This document shows positions 9,109-16,975 of a DNA stretch of 32,065 bases, in pieces. The position numbers and the translations under genes are program-made. The stretch's first letter is position 1; each line of letters begins with the position of its first letter. Below the pieces are notes generated by a model that worked only from the letters and a program-made list of their open reading frames with translations, had not been told where the DNA came from and made no database searches. This DNA is from Methanobrevibacter sp. (lineage in GTDB: Archaea > Methanobacteriota > Methanobacteria > Methanobacteriales > Methanobacteriaceae), in the NCBI RefSeq assembly GCF_017410345.1, contig NZ_JAFQQZ010000025.1:1-32065 (forward strand), in the 5' to 3' direction.

Positions 9109-9846
9109 TTATTTCATTACTTTTTTAAGAACAAAGAACATTATCTTTGAGAATATTTTCTTTATGATTCCTAATTTTACTTCCGGAGCAAAGTCATGAT
9201 TTACCAATCCGGTGCTCTTCCAGTATTCCGCATCAGGTTTGATTGGATCTTTAGTGAGTGCCATTGCTTTCCACGCATTGTAAAATATGATGTCCATAAA
9301 TTTTGGGGGGTGAAGCTTTTTGGAACTAACATCCTTATGGAATTTTTGAGCTGTTTTATTGATTTCTTCTGTATTTATGCTGTCCTTTCCACCACATGCA
9401 TAAGTTATCTTATAGTTTTTGTTGAATCCCCAATGTCTCAGTGTTTCATCGATGTATTTTGCTACATCCTTATGGCCTGCTCCTGCTGTAGAGACAACGA
9501 TCAATGCCTTCTTGTCAAAGAATTCCGGTCTGTGATAGAGGTAAGCGGTATGGTCGAAGAAGTTCTTAATGAGTCCGGTTACGTTCATTGCATAAACCGG
9601 GCTTGTTATTATAAGTCCATCTGCCCATTTTATCTTTTCTATGATTTGATTTACTATTTCGTGGTGAGGGCAGTGTTCCTCTGTCTCCATTATGCATTTG
9701 AAGCAGCCATTGCACATTGGTATCTTTGCCTTCATCAATTGAATTTCTTCAAATTCCGCATCTTCTCCTAAATTGGTTTTTGCCTGCTTTACCATGCTCC
9801 ATGTATTTTTCTTTCTTGGAGATCCGTTGATTATAACATATTTCAT
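9109..9846 (-). CDS. Iron-sulfur flavoprotein, NADPH-dependent FMN reductase family
   Basis: The 245-residue protein has a flavodoxin-like fold. Its N-terminal strand and phosphate loop read YVIINGSPRKKNTW, and the FMN-side loop TSPVYAMNVTGLIKNFFD lies near residue 100. A compact cysteine motif C-x2-C-x2-C-x7-C (Cys45, 48, 51, 59) is the pattern that binds a [4Fe-4S] cluster in methanogen iron-sulfur flavoproteins (Isf). Isf proteins move electrons from ferredoxin and have been linked to reduction of O2 or peroxide. That role is family knowledge, not shown here. The C-terminus from about 170 is an extra helical, basic tail beyond the core domain. It lies 24 bases after the TetR-GNAT gene and 24 bases before the acyltransferase gene. 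Confidence 0.85.
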   Translation of the reverse strand: MKYVIINGSPRKKNTWSMVKQAKTNLGEDAEFEEIQLMKAKIPMCNGCFKCIMETEEHCPHHEIVNQIIEKIKWADGLIITSPVYAMNVTGLIKNFFDHTAYLYHRPEFFDKKALIVVSTAGAGHKDVAKYIDETLRHWGFNKNYKITYACGGKDSINTEEINKTAQKFHKDVSSKKLHPPKFMDIIFYNAWKAMALTKDPIKPDAEYWKSTGLVNHDFAPEVKLGIIKKIFSKIMFFVLKKVMK

Positions 9847-9870
9847 TCTTACACCTTAATTGAGTTTTAT

Positions 9871-11178
9871 TTATATTTCCAATTGTCCCTCTTGGACCTT
9901 CTTTTCCTTATATTCAAAGTTCCTGTCAAATTCATCCACTTCTTCTTCATCAACATAAAAGACTTTTGGATTGTGGAATATTCCCTTATCATAATCGATA
10001 TCTTTAAACTTGTTTTCAAAGACCTTTATCATGAAAAATGGATTTTCTTCATTTGTATCCGTTCCATCCAGGAAGAAATTGTATTTGGATGCACTTTCAA
10101 ATCCGAATCTGCTGTAATAGTTCTCATCGCCGATTACAAAGATGAATGGAATGTTCATATCCCTTGCAAGTCTTAATGTATGATTTATTAATCTAGAGCC
10201 ATAGCCTTGCTTTTGATATTTGGAATCTATAGCTATTGGGCCCAAGACAACAGCATCCTTGCTTCCTTCATTTAGTTTAATGTCTACTCCATATCTGTTT
10301 TCCTTATAAAGATTCAATCGGCCCTTTGAATAGTTTATATGCCCTATGATTTCATTATCCTTTTCCATCACATATGCCAAATCCTCTATGAAACTGCCAT
10401 CCTCCCTTAAGTTGTGGACGATATAATGTTCATAGGCTCCAGGACGATAGACATTCCAGAATGCATCCCTTACAAGATTTTCCACTTTTAAGTAATCATT
10501 CTCTTCTTCCAATCTGATGGATTCTTCATTTGATTTGTCATCTTTATTTTTCCCTTTATCCTCTATCTTTACGGAATTGAAGAGTAATTTCATATGGGCT
10601 GTTGTTCTCTTTTCGAAATCCTTTAGGAACTTTTCATCATCTTCAGGATAATTGATTATGAAATGTTCATACAATAGGAATAGCCCATAATAGTAAAATG
10701 ATTCTGCAAGCTGCTTTATGTCAGCATCTTTCTTGATGAATCTTTTCTCTTTCATCAGTTCAAATAGGTCCTGCCATCCTTTTATTGCATATCCTATGAT
10801 TGCTTCCTTTACAAAATTCCTTATCTTTTCATTGTGATATGATTCGACCAAAAAGATTCTTGTAATCCTCATCATCTTTGGCTCGGATAATTTTAAGATG
10901 AATCTATCGCTTCCCTCCTTATAGAATTGGTCAAAATCCATATCCAGATTTTCCCTGGATTGCATTACAGGGGCTTCTTCCTTAAGCATTTCATTGATGT
11001 AGTAGCTTAATATGGATTCTAGAATTGATTCCTTGCTTTGGTAGTGGTTATAGATGGAACTTTCCTTTATTCCAACTTCCTTAGCTATTTGGCGTATTGA
11101 CACTCCATCGTATCCGTATTTTGAGAATAAGTCAATGGAAACGTCAAATATCCTCATCTTTGTATTTTTTTTAGCCAT
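9871..11178 (-). CDS. TetR-type regulator fused to a GNAT acetyltransferase
   Basis: The 435-residue protein joins two domains in one continuous frame. Residues 5-200 form a TetR/AcrR regulator. The helix-turn-helix is about 27-46 (SIRQIAKEVGIKESSIYNHY), followed by a helical ligand and dimer domain. A charged linker (205-225) leads to a YhbS-like GNAT N-acetyltransferase at about 226-390, with the acetyl-CoA loop QKQGYG at 322-327 and the YSRFGF segment at 355-360. The ATG at 11178 has AAGGAG six bases upstream. Two ACTAAC-n4-GTTAGT dyads flank the likely TATA box upstream, so autoregulation is likely. It probably leads an operon with the flavoprotein, acyltransferase and ung genes. The effector and acetyl acceptor are unknown; the GNAT part could modify a toxic compound sensed by the TetR part. 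Confidence 0.9.
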   Translation of the reverse strand: MAKKNTKMRIFDVSIDLFSKYGYDGVSIRQIAKEVGIKESSIYNHYQSKESILESILSYYINEMLKEEAPVMQSRENLDMDFDQFYKEGSDRFILKLSEPKMMRITRIFLVESYHNEKIRNFVKEAIIGYAIKGWQDLFELMKEKRFIKKDADIKQLAESFYYYGLFLLYEHFIINYPEDDEKFLKDFEKRTTAHMKLLFNSVKIEDKGKNKDDKSNEESIRLEEENDYLKVENLVRDAFWNVYRPGAYEHYIVHNLREDGSFIEDLAYVMEKDNEIIGHINYSKGRLNLYKENRYGVDIKLNEGSKDAVVLGPIAIDSKYQKQGYGSRLINHTLRLARDMNIPFIFVIGDENYYSRFGFESASKYNFFLDGTDTNEENPFFMIKVFENKFKDIDYDKGIFHNPKVFYVDEEEVDEFDRNFEYKEKKVQEGQLEI

Positions 11179-11236
11179 ATTTTCTCCTTAACTAAAATAG
11201 AATATTGTCTTTTCTCATTTCATCATTAATTTTATA

Positions 11237-11254
11237 AACTAACAATTGTTAGTT
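11237..11254. promoter_or_regulatory. Operator 1 for the TetR-GNAT gene
   Basis: The 18-base sequence AACTAACAATTGTTAGTT is a perfect palindrome 59-76 bases upstream of the tetR ATG. It lies just after the expected transcription start. TetR dimers bind such dyads. Assignment to this regulator rests on position and symmetry. Confidence 0.8.
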
Positions 11255-11280
11255 AAATTCATATATTATTATGGTGGTGT

Positions 11281-11291
11281 TAATATATAAA
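11281..11291 (-). promoter_or_regulatory. TATA box of the TetR-GNAT operon
   Basis: On the minus strand this reads TTTATATATTA, the archaeal TATA type also seen ahead of other genes here. It lies exactly between the two dyads, so TBP binding would compete with regulator bound at either side. Confidence 0.6.
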
Positions 11292-11307
11292 ACTAACGAT
11301 TGTTAGT
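11292..11307. promoter_or_regulatory. Operator 2 for the TetR-GNAT gene
   Basis: ACTAACGATTGTTAGT repeats the core of operator 1 with one central base changed (G for A), which breaks perfect symmetry at one pair. Its centre is 54 bases from that of operator 1. It directly abuts the TATA box on the upstream side. Confidence 0.8.
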
Positions 11308-11332
11308 GTAATTTTTTAAAAAGAGAATTAAT

Positions 11333-12106
11333 TTATAATATTTTGGGAAATGGAGTGTTAATTTTAAATAGGCTTTGAGCATTTACTGCAGTTATTTTTA
11401 TTACTTCATCTTCTTCAATATTTAACTCTTCAGCTATCTTACTTATTGTGTATCTTATGTTTAGTGGTGTGTTCTCTTCCCCTCTCTTTTCTTCTGGTGG
11501 CAGATAAGGGGAATCTGTTTCTATAACTATATGATTAATGCCTATTTTACTTAGCATTTTTCTTATCTTTTTATTATTTTTATGAGTGATTGTTCCACCT
11601 ATTCCAATATGGAAACCTAATTTGATAAATTCATCTGCCATTTCAGCCGAACCGGAATAGGAATGCATGGATCCAAATACATTATGTTCTCTTAATGTAT
11701 CATATGTGTCTTGCATTGCTTTTCTGGAATGCACTATAACTGGGAGATTATGTTTTTCTGATAGGTTTAACATTTTTTCAAACAGTTCTATCTGCTTTTC
11801 CTTGTTTTCTTTTCCTTTGTAATAATCGAGACCTATTTCTCCTACTGCAACTACTTTTTCATTGTTGAGTTGTTTGTCCAATAAATCAATGTCTTCATCT
11901 CTTATGTCATCTGCAAAAGTGTAGAAATATCCTAAAGCGGCATAGACATTTTCATGCTTTTCAGCCAGTTCCAATGCTTCCTTATTGCTTTTTAAATCAG
12001 TGCCATTCAATATTAGAATTATATCATTATCTGCAGCTTCACTTATTACTTCCTCTGCATTTTCCATTTCACTTCTGTAGATATGGCAGTGTGTGTCTAT
12101 AATCAT
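11333..12106 (-). CDS. TatD family metal-dependent hydrolase
   Basis: This 257-residue TIM-barrel hydrolase is of the TatD family, metal-dependent DNases with 3'-5' exonuclease activity in characterised members. Metal ligands expected of the family are present: THCH (His6, His8), GEIGLDY (Glu90), VIVHSR (His126), a histidine in SMHSYSG (His148) and ETDSPYL (Asp198). One oddity is that the loop usually read as G-x-HPH is GYFYTFADD here. HSYSG also replaces the common HCFSG. The core metal site nevertheless looks complete. The gene is divergent from the TcdA-like gene across 99 bases and ends 154 bases before the tetR start. The true substrate (DNA, RNA or D-aminoacyl-tRNA) is not determined. 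Confidence 0.9.
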   Translation of the reverse strand: MIIDTHCHIYRSEMENAEEVISEAADNDIILILNGTDLKSNKEALELAEKHENVYAALGYFYTFADDIRDEDIDLLDKQLNNEKVVAVGEIGLDYYKGKENKEKQIELFEKMLNLSEKHNLPVIVHSRKAMQDTYDTLREHNVFGSMHSYSGSAEMADEFIKLGFHIGIGGTITHKNNKKIRKMLSKIGINHIVIETDSPYLPPEEKRGEENTPLNIRYTISKIAEELNIEEDEVIKITAVNAQSLFKINTPFPKIL

Positions 12107-12205
12107 ATGAATCCCGATTATTTATTTTAACATTAAGTTTTTATTCTTTTAACTTCAATTATTATATAATTAATTAAATTAAATTATATTTTTTGGTGAG
12201 ATTGT

Positions 12206-12919
12206 ATGGACGAGAAGTTTTCAAGAACAGAAATGCTGATTGGAAATGAGGGAATGGAAAAACTGAAGAATGCCAAAGTTGCTGTCTTTGGCCTTGGAGG
12301 TGTCGGTTCCTTCGTCTGCGAAGGGCTTGCAAGAAGCGGTATAGGCAATTTTGTTCTAGTGGATTTCGATAAGGTCGATGAGACCAACATCAACAGGCAG
12401 ATAATCGCCACAACAAAAACAATAGGCAGAAACAAGGTTGATGTCATGAAAGAGAGAATTTTGGACATCAATCCTGATGCCAATGTTGAAATTTATAATG
12501 AGTTTTATCTTGCTGATTCAGAATCTGACATCATTACAGAGGACTTGTCATATGTCGTTGACTGTGTGGATACAATAATGGCTAAGATTGCAATCATATG
12601 CAAATCCAAGGAAATTGGCGTGCCAGTAATGTCCTGTATGGGTACTGGAAACAAGCTGGATCCTACAAGTTTTGAAATAGATGACATTTACAAGACCTCA
12701 TATTGTCCCCTTGCCAGAATAATGAAAAAGGATTTAAAAAAGAGAAATATAAAGAAATTAAAGGTCTTGTATTCAAAGGAACATCCTATAAACACAAATG
12801 ATTGTGAAATAAACCAAAATGGAAAGAAGCATAAAGTCAAGGGCAGTGTTTCCTTCATGCCTCCCGTTGCTGGATTGATGATTGCTGGTGAGGTAATAAA
12901 GGATATTGCCGATGTTTAA
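12206..12919 (+). CDS. TcdA-like ThiF/MoeB-family E1 enzyme
   Basis: The 237-residue ATP-dependent adenylating enzyme is of the ThiF/MoeB/HesA superfamily. It begins FSRTEMLIGNEGMEKL and has the nucleotide-binding loop GLGGVGS at 29-35, Asp53, Arg64 in NINRQ, and the DCVDT segment at 119-123. The order SCMGTGNKLDP, then YKTSYCPLARIMKKDLKKR, matches TcdA (CsdL/YgdL), which cyclises t6A to ct6A at position 37 of ANN-decoding tRNAs in bacteria and some eukaryotes. It is somewhat shorter than E. coli TcdA. It lacks the CxxC zinc pairs of MoeB/ThiF. The ATG has GGTGAG upstream. It ends exactly where the convergent FMN-binding gene ends. A role in ct6A in an archaeon is inferred. Confidence 0.85.
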   Translation: MDEKFSRTEMLIGNEGMEKLKNAKVAVFGLGGVGSFVCEGLARSGIGNFVLVDFDKVDETNINRQIIATTKTIGRNKVDVMKERILDINPDANVEIYNEFYLADSESDIITEDLSYVVDCVDTIMAKIAIICKSKEIGVPVMSCMGTGNKLDPTSFEIDDIYKTSYCPLARIMKKDLKKRNIKKLKVLYSKEHPINTNDCEINQNGKKHKVKGSVSFMPPVAGLMIAGEVIKDIADV

Positions 12920-13390
12920 TTATTTTTCCTCAACTGTCTTTCCGCTCATATGTTCAATTGTTATCTCATATAATTCTGTAACATCAAGTAATCTGTCTAT
13001 TTCGTCCTTTGTTTCCTCTTCACTTGGGAAGAACTTGTTTCCCAAATGAGTCAACTTTTCTATTTTTGTATCTTTGTCTTTTATTGTTTTCATTGTTCCA
13101 AAGACAATTACGCTTTTGAATGTGTACCACCAGCTCTCTGATTTTGTTCCCTTGTCAATCACGCAATAGGAAACCTTTTCGTGTTTTTCAATTGCATCCC
13201 TTTTGTGGCTGTCCTTGATTGTTCCGTGGAAGTATATCTTTCCATCCACGTAGACATGACTTAAAGGAACGGCATAAGGATAATCATCATCACCAAGTAC
13301 TGCAAGGACTCCTCTAGGTTCGTTAATTAGAATATCAATGCATTCTTCTTCAGTTAATGCTTGTTTCTTTCTTCTCATTTCTCTAAACAT
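12920..13390 (-). CDS. FMN-binding split-barrel (PPOX/NimA-like) protein
   Basis: The 156-residue protein belongs to the pyridoxamine 5'-phosphate oxidase-like split-barrel superfamily. After a basic start (REMRRKKQALTEEECIDIL) come GVLAVLGDDDYPYAVPLSHVYVDGKIYFHG and then HKRDAIEKHEKVSYCVID. These match the NimA/5-nitroimidazole-resistance group of flavin-binding proteins, which reduce nitro compounds or bind F420/FMN. The reaction here is unknown. The upstream ATG (13390) has no clear ribosome site, so initiation at that codon could be leaderless; ATG at 13378 is an alternative. Its stop abuts the stop of the TcdA-like gene with no gap. Confidence 0.82.
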   Translation of the reverse strand: MFREMRRKKQALTEEECIDILINEPRGVLAVLGDDDYPYAVPLSHVYVDGKIYFHGTIKDSHKRDAIEKHEKVSYCVIDKGTKSESWWYTFKSVIVFGTMKTIKDKDTKIEKLTHLGNKFFPSEEETKDEIDRLLDVTELYEITIEHMSGKTVEEK

Positions 13391-13535
13391 ATTAATTATT
13401 TTAGTTTTTGTTATAAAAATAGTTAATTAAAAATTATAAGTTTGTTTAAAAATAGTTTAAAATATTAAAAAAGTAGAAAATTAGAGAAATAGAAAAAAAT
13501 TTAAAAATAGTTAAAATAAAAAAAGAAAAAAAATA

Positions 13536-13555
13536 ACTGGTTAATTAAAACCAGT
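13536..13555 (-). terminator. Stem-loop and T tract ending purB
   Basis: Arms ACTGGTT (13536-13542) and AACCAGT (13549-13555) pair perfectly around a six-base loop and overlap the last codons of purB. On the minus strand the stem is followed by a long T-rich run (13535 down to about 13510). The form is that of an intrinsic terminator. Confidence 0.65.
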
Positions 13556-14894
13556 CTTTAGATGATTCTAAAATCTCATCAACAATTATTTCTGCAGAAC
13601 CGATATAGGTATGAGGATCCATGATTCTTTCAACATCTTCTTTTGTCAGGAATTGGCTTGCTTCCGGATCTTCAAGGATTAGGTCTGCAAGTAGGAGTTT
13701 TTCCTTGTTTGCCTTGATGGCGTTCTTTCTTGCAACTCCATAAGCGGTCTGTTTACCCATTCCAGCTCTGGTAAGTTCTGCCATCAATCTTTCTGCCATG
13801 ATAAGACCATTGGTCAAGTTCAAGTTTCTTTCAATGTTTTCATCATAGAAGATGAGATTGTTCATGAGCTTGATTGTAAGATTCAAGATGTAATCACAGA
13901 GAATGCAAGCTTCAGGGAACATGATCCTTTCACATGAGGAGTTGGTCAAGTCCCTTTCGTGCCAGAGAGGGTTGTTTTCCATAGCTGCATTCACATAGGA
14001 TTTGACGATTCTTGCAACACCGCAGATCCTTTCAGCAGTGATTGGATTCATCTTATGTGGCATGGTACTGCTTCCAACTTGCTTTTCAGGGTCGAAGAAT
14101 TCTCCTAATTCCTGAAGTTCAGTTCTTTGTAGGTTTCTTACCTCAAGAGCTATTTTGCTTAAGGTGGTTGCTATGTTTGCCAATGTTGCTATGAACTCTA
14201 CATGGTTGTCTCTTTGAAGCACTTGGTTTGTGATTGGAGCAGGCTTGAGTCCGAGAATTTCAGATACCTTTTTGTGAACTTCCCAACCTTGGGTTCCAAG
14301 TGCAGCGGTGGTTCCTACAGCACCGTCCATCATACCGAGACAAACATTGTCTTTTGCATGCAATAACCTGTCGTATTGCCTGTGGAGTTCGTCTGCCCAA
14401 AGGGCAAATTTCATACCATATGTTGTTGGAAGCGCATGTTGGCCATGGGTACGGCCAATACATACTTTTGTCTTGTTTTCTTCTGCCAATTTGAGAATGA
14501 TTTTAGTTAATCTTTCGATCTTTTCTTCAAGGACTTCGATTGAATCCTTAATGAGCAATGAGTTTGAACTGTCTACAATATCATTGGAGGTTGCTCCAAA
14601 GTGAACGTATTCCCCTGCTTCACCTTCACATACTTCACTTAATCCTTTTGAAAGGGAAGCGATATCGTGTTTGGTTTCAGCTTCAATTTCGCTTACACGT
14701 TCCACGGTAACATATTTTGTATTTGCTTTTGCCTTGATTTCATCTGCAAATTCCTTTGGAATAATTCCAAGCTCGCCTTCAGCTTGAGCCAATGCAGATT
14801 CAACATCTAGCATTCTTTGCTGCTTGTTCTCTTGCTCCCAGATTCTTTTCATTTCTGGAGTTCCATATCTAAATTCAATTGGATGTATTGCCAT
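13545..14894 (-). CDS. purB: Adenylosuccinate lyase
   Basis: The 449-residue enzyme of the fumarase/aspartase superfamily catalyses two fumarate-releasing steps of purine synthesis: SAICAR to AICAR and adenylosuccinate to AMP. The three conserved regions are present: HFGATSND at 98-105, GRTHGQHA at 147-154 with the catalytic His150, and the signature SSTMPHKMNP at 275-284 on the mobile catalytic loop. Length and order are normal for PurB. A strong AGGAGAG site precedes the ATG at 14894. The gene is divergent from the first CPBP protease gene. Codon use and spacing show nothing odd. Confidence 0.95.
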   Translation of the reverse strand: MAIHPIEFRYGTPEMKRIWEQENKQQRMLDVESALAQAEGELGIIPKEFADEIKAKANTKYVTVERVSEIEAETKHDIASLSKGLSEVCEGEAGEYVHFGATSNDIVDSSNSLLIKDSIEVLEEKIERLTKIILKLAEENKTKVCIGRTHGQHALPTTYGMKFALWADELHRQYDRLLHAKDNVCLGMMDGAVGTTAALGTQGWEVHKKVSEILGLKPAPITNQVLQRDNHVEFIATLANIATTLSKIALEVRNLQRTELQELGEFFDPEKQVGSSTMPHKMNPITAERICGVARIVKSYVNAAMENNPLWHERDLTNSSCERIMFPEACILCDYILNLTIKLMNNLIFYDENIERNLNLTNGLIMAERLMAELTRAGMGKQTAYGVARKNAIKANKEKLLLADLILEDPEASQFLTKEDVERIMDPHTYIGSAEIIVDEILESSKDWF

Positions 14895-15067
14895 CTAAAC
14901 TCTCCTATAATTCCTAGATAATTTGATTAAATATAATGTTTTTTAATATTTTAAATCATATTTTTTTAAAATACATATCTATTTTTGAATTTTAGATTAA
15001 ATATATTTTATCAATTTTAATATTATTTTTCAATATTTTTAAGATATCTTTAAAATTTTCATAAAGA

Positions 15068-15076
15068 TTTATAAAT
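15068..15076 (+). promoter_or_regulatory. TATA box of the first CPBP protease gene
   Basis: TTTATAAAT preceded by AAAGA lies 51 bases before the ATG at 15127. The same AAAGATTTATA pattern precedes the second CPBP gene and the Xre gene, so these promoters are similar. Confidence 0.6.
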
Positions 15077-15126
15077 TACTATAATAAACTATTATTAGAT
15101 ATAATTTTATTTATTGGGTGATATGT

Positions 15127-15933
15127 ATGGATTTCAGCGTTAAGGATTTTAATGTAAGGCTTAGAACCATCAAGCTTTGGGAGTTAAGCATTGCATTGGT
15201 CATTTCATTTTTACTGACAGGATTTGTTGAGAATTACTTGAATGTATATTCTCCACAGTTTGAGTATATTCTCTTCTTCTGCTTCATGATGGTATTCTTC
15301 CTGATTGCCACATTTGGCACAACAGGATTCAATAAGGATGTCAATGATCTCTTTAAGACCAGCAATATTCTAAGGGTTTTGATTTTAGCAATTGCAAACA
15401 TTTTTATAGCATTTTTCATTCAAACCATGTTTTCCCCTTTGGATTCGCTTTTCAGTATGATCAATTCAATTTCCTTGCCTTTAATGGATATTGCGAGTGG
15501 TTCAAGCAATCCTTTGGTCTTTTTTGTTGAAATGTTTTCAGCAATTATCATTGCACCGATATCTGAGGAATTGTTCTTTAGAGGAGTCTTATTTAACAGG
15601 TTGAAAATCAGAAAAGGTTTCGTATTTGGTTTAATTGTCTCATCAATCATTTTCGGATTGTGCCATTTGAATTATCCGGACCATATTGCACATATAACCT
15701 ATACATGCATAATGGGAATGACTCTATGCATCCTATATTCAAGAACAGACAATTTGCTGTTGAATATGGTGGTTCATTCATTATACAATCTACTATCTTA
15801 TCTCATTGTATACACTCCATTCCAATATCTCCTGATAGGTGGCGAGTTCAGCAGCCTAATGGGTCTCTTGCTTCTCTCTTCATTGATATTCATTCCAGTT
15901 TACATTCTTTATTTCACCTATAAGCTGAAATAA
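15127..15933 (+). CDS. CPBP-type intramembrane protease, copy 1
   Basis: This 268-residue membrane protein belongs to the CPBP (CAAX protease and bacteriocin-processing) family of glutamic-type intramembrane proteases. The catalytic motifs are complete: EELFFR with Glu147-Glu148 and Arg152, His180 in GLCH, and His217/Asn221 in HSLYN. The first helix follows a short cytosolic segment, DFNVRLRTIK, shared with copy 2. I place the start at the ATG 15127 rather than the GTG at 15118, because GGTGAT (15117-15122) lies four bases ahead of the ATG. Bacterial relatives process peptides, act in immunity to self-made bacteriocins or cleave prenylated proteins. The substrate here is unknown. It opens a run of plus-strand membrane-protein genes. 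Confidence 0.9.
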   Translation: MDFSVKDFNVRLRTIKLWELSIALVISFLLTGFVENYLNVYSPQFEYILFFCFMMVFFLIATFGTTGFNKDVNDLFKTSNILRVLILAIANIFIAFFIQTMFSPLDSLFSMINSISLPLMDIASGSSNPLVFFVEMFSAIIIAPISEELFFRGVLFNRLKIRKGFVFGLIVSSIIFGLCHLNYPDHIAHITYTCIMGMTLCILYSRTDNLLLNMVVHSLYNLLSYLIVYTPFQYLLIGGEFSSLMGLLLLSSLIFIPVYILYFTYKLK

Positions 15934-15965
15934 GGACATATTTTTTCAAGATTTAATTGAAAAGA

Positions 15966-15974
15966 TTTATAAAT
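15966..15974 (+). promoter_or_regulatory. TATA box of the second CPBP protease gene
   Basis: TTTATAAAT, again preceded by AAAGA, lies in the 105-base gap between the two CPBP genes. The second copy is therefore probably transcribed from its own promoter. Confidence 0.55.
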
Positions 15975-16038
15975 GTTAAGCCAATAATATTTAAAACACT
16001 CATTTAAAATCATTTTTTAATTATATTTGGTGCATAAA

Positions 16039-16839
16039 ATGGACTTTGATGTAACTGACTTTAATGTAAGGCTTAGGACAATAAGGATAAGGGAAGCCGC
16101 TATAGCTATTGTGATTGCTTTCATCTTGACTGTAGCACTTGGCTTATCATATCCTCCACTTGCGGAAAATGAGGATCTGCTGCTATTTCCTTTCCTTTTC
16201 TTCATATTGATATTCTTCATCTGGGCCTTAAGAGGCACTCATGGATTGGGAAATGACTTCTCAAAGCTTTTTGAAAGGGATAACAGTATGGAAATACTTT
16301 ACATATTCCTAATAAATATCCTGTTTGCATTTATCGTAGTGGCTTTCTTTTCAAGCTTTGATACACTTTATGGCACTTTGTTTCCAGATATGGAGCCATT
16401 GTTGGACTTCACTCCAACCTTTGTTGATCCGATTGCTTTCATTATTGAGGCAATCTCTTCAATAATATTTGCACCTATCCTTGAGGAATTGCTGTTTAGG
16501 GGAGTTCTATTCAATAGATTGAAAATAAGGACTGGAATAATTGCTGCAATGATCATATCTTCGGCGATTTTCGCTATCGGACATGAATTCGGTGGAATGA
16601 TCAGTGCGTTCCTATTCGGAATGTGCATGTGCATTGTCTATTTGAAGACAGACAATATTCTTATGACAATGTCAATTCACTTCATAAACAATCTTGTGGC
16701 GGTCCTTCTTGAAGCGGCAAATTCAGATGCCTTCTTGTTCCAAATGCCAGTTTTGCCTATAACATTGTTGGTTTCTGTCATTGCAGGTCTTTTAATACTT
16801 TTATATATCTTTAAAGAGACTAAGCTATTAACGGCTTGA
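16039..16839 (+). CDS. CPBP-type intramembrane protease, copy 2
   Basis: The 266-residue paralogue of the preceding gene opens with MDFDVTDFNVRLRTIR, almost matching copy 1. The motif EELLFRGVLFNRLKIR (Glu149-Glu150, Arg154), His182 in AIGHEFGG and His214/Asn218 in HFINN are intact, so it should be active. The start is set at ATG 16039, not the upstream TTG at 16027, because GGTG (16029-16032) is correctly placed for it. The two copies share a 17-base identical stretch within their 5' coding parts, which points to a tandem duplication. The loop between the central helices and the C-terminal helices differ most, which would suit different substrates. The substrate is unknown. Confidence 0.9.
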   Translation: MDFDVTDFNVRLRTIRIREAAIAIVIAFILTVALGLSYPPLAENEDLLLFPFLFFILIFFIWALRGTHGLGNDFSKLFERDNSMEILYIFLINILFAFIVVAFFSSFDTLYGTLFPDMEPLLDFTPTFVDPIAFIIEAISSIIFAPILEELLFRGVLFNRLKIRTGIIAAMIISSAIFAIGHEFGGMISAFLFGMCMCIVYLKTDNILMTMSIHFINNLVAVLLEAANSDAFLFQMPVLPITLLVSVIAGLLILLYIFKETKLLTA

Positions 16840-16975
16840 ATGCTTTAATTTTATTTTTTATAATTTTTTTACTATTTTTCTATTCTTTCTATTATTTTAA
16901 TTTCTTTTACTATTTTTCCTAAATTATTTTTTTTTCTGCTTTAAATCAACTATTTTTACCAAAATCATCGAAAGA

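Noticed and set aside
9196-9771. 191-codon open frame on the plus strand
   Set aside because: It is wholly antisense to the iron-sulfur flavoprotein gene, has no ribosome site and an unnatural Cys/Phe/Tyr-rich composition.
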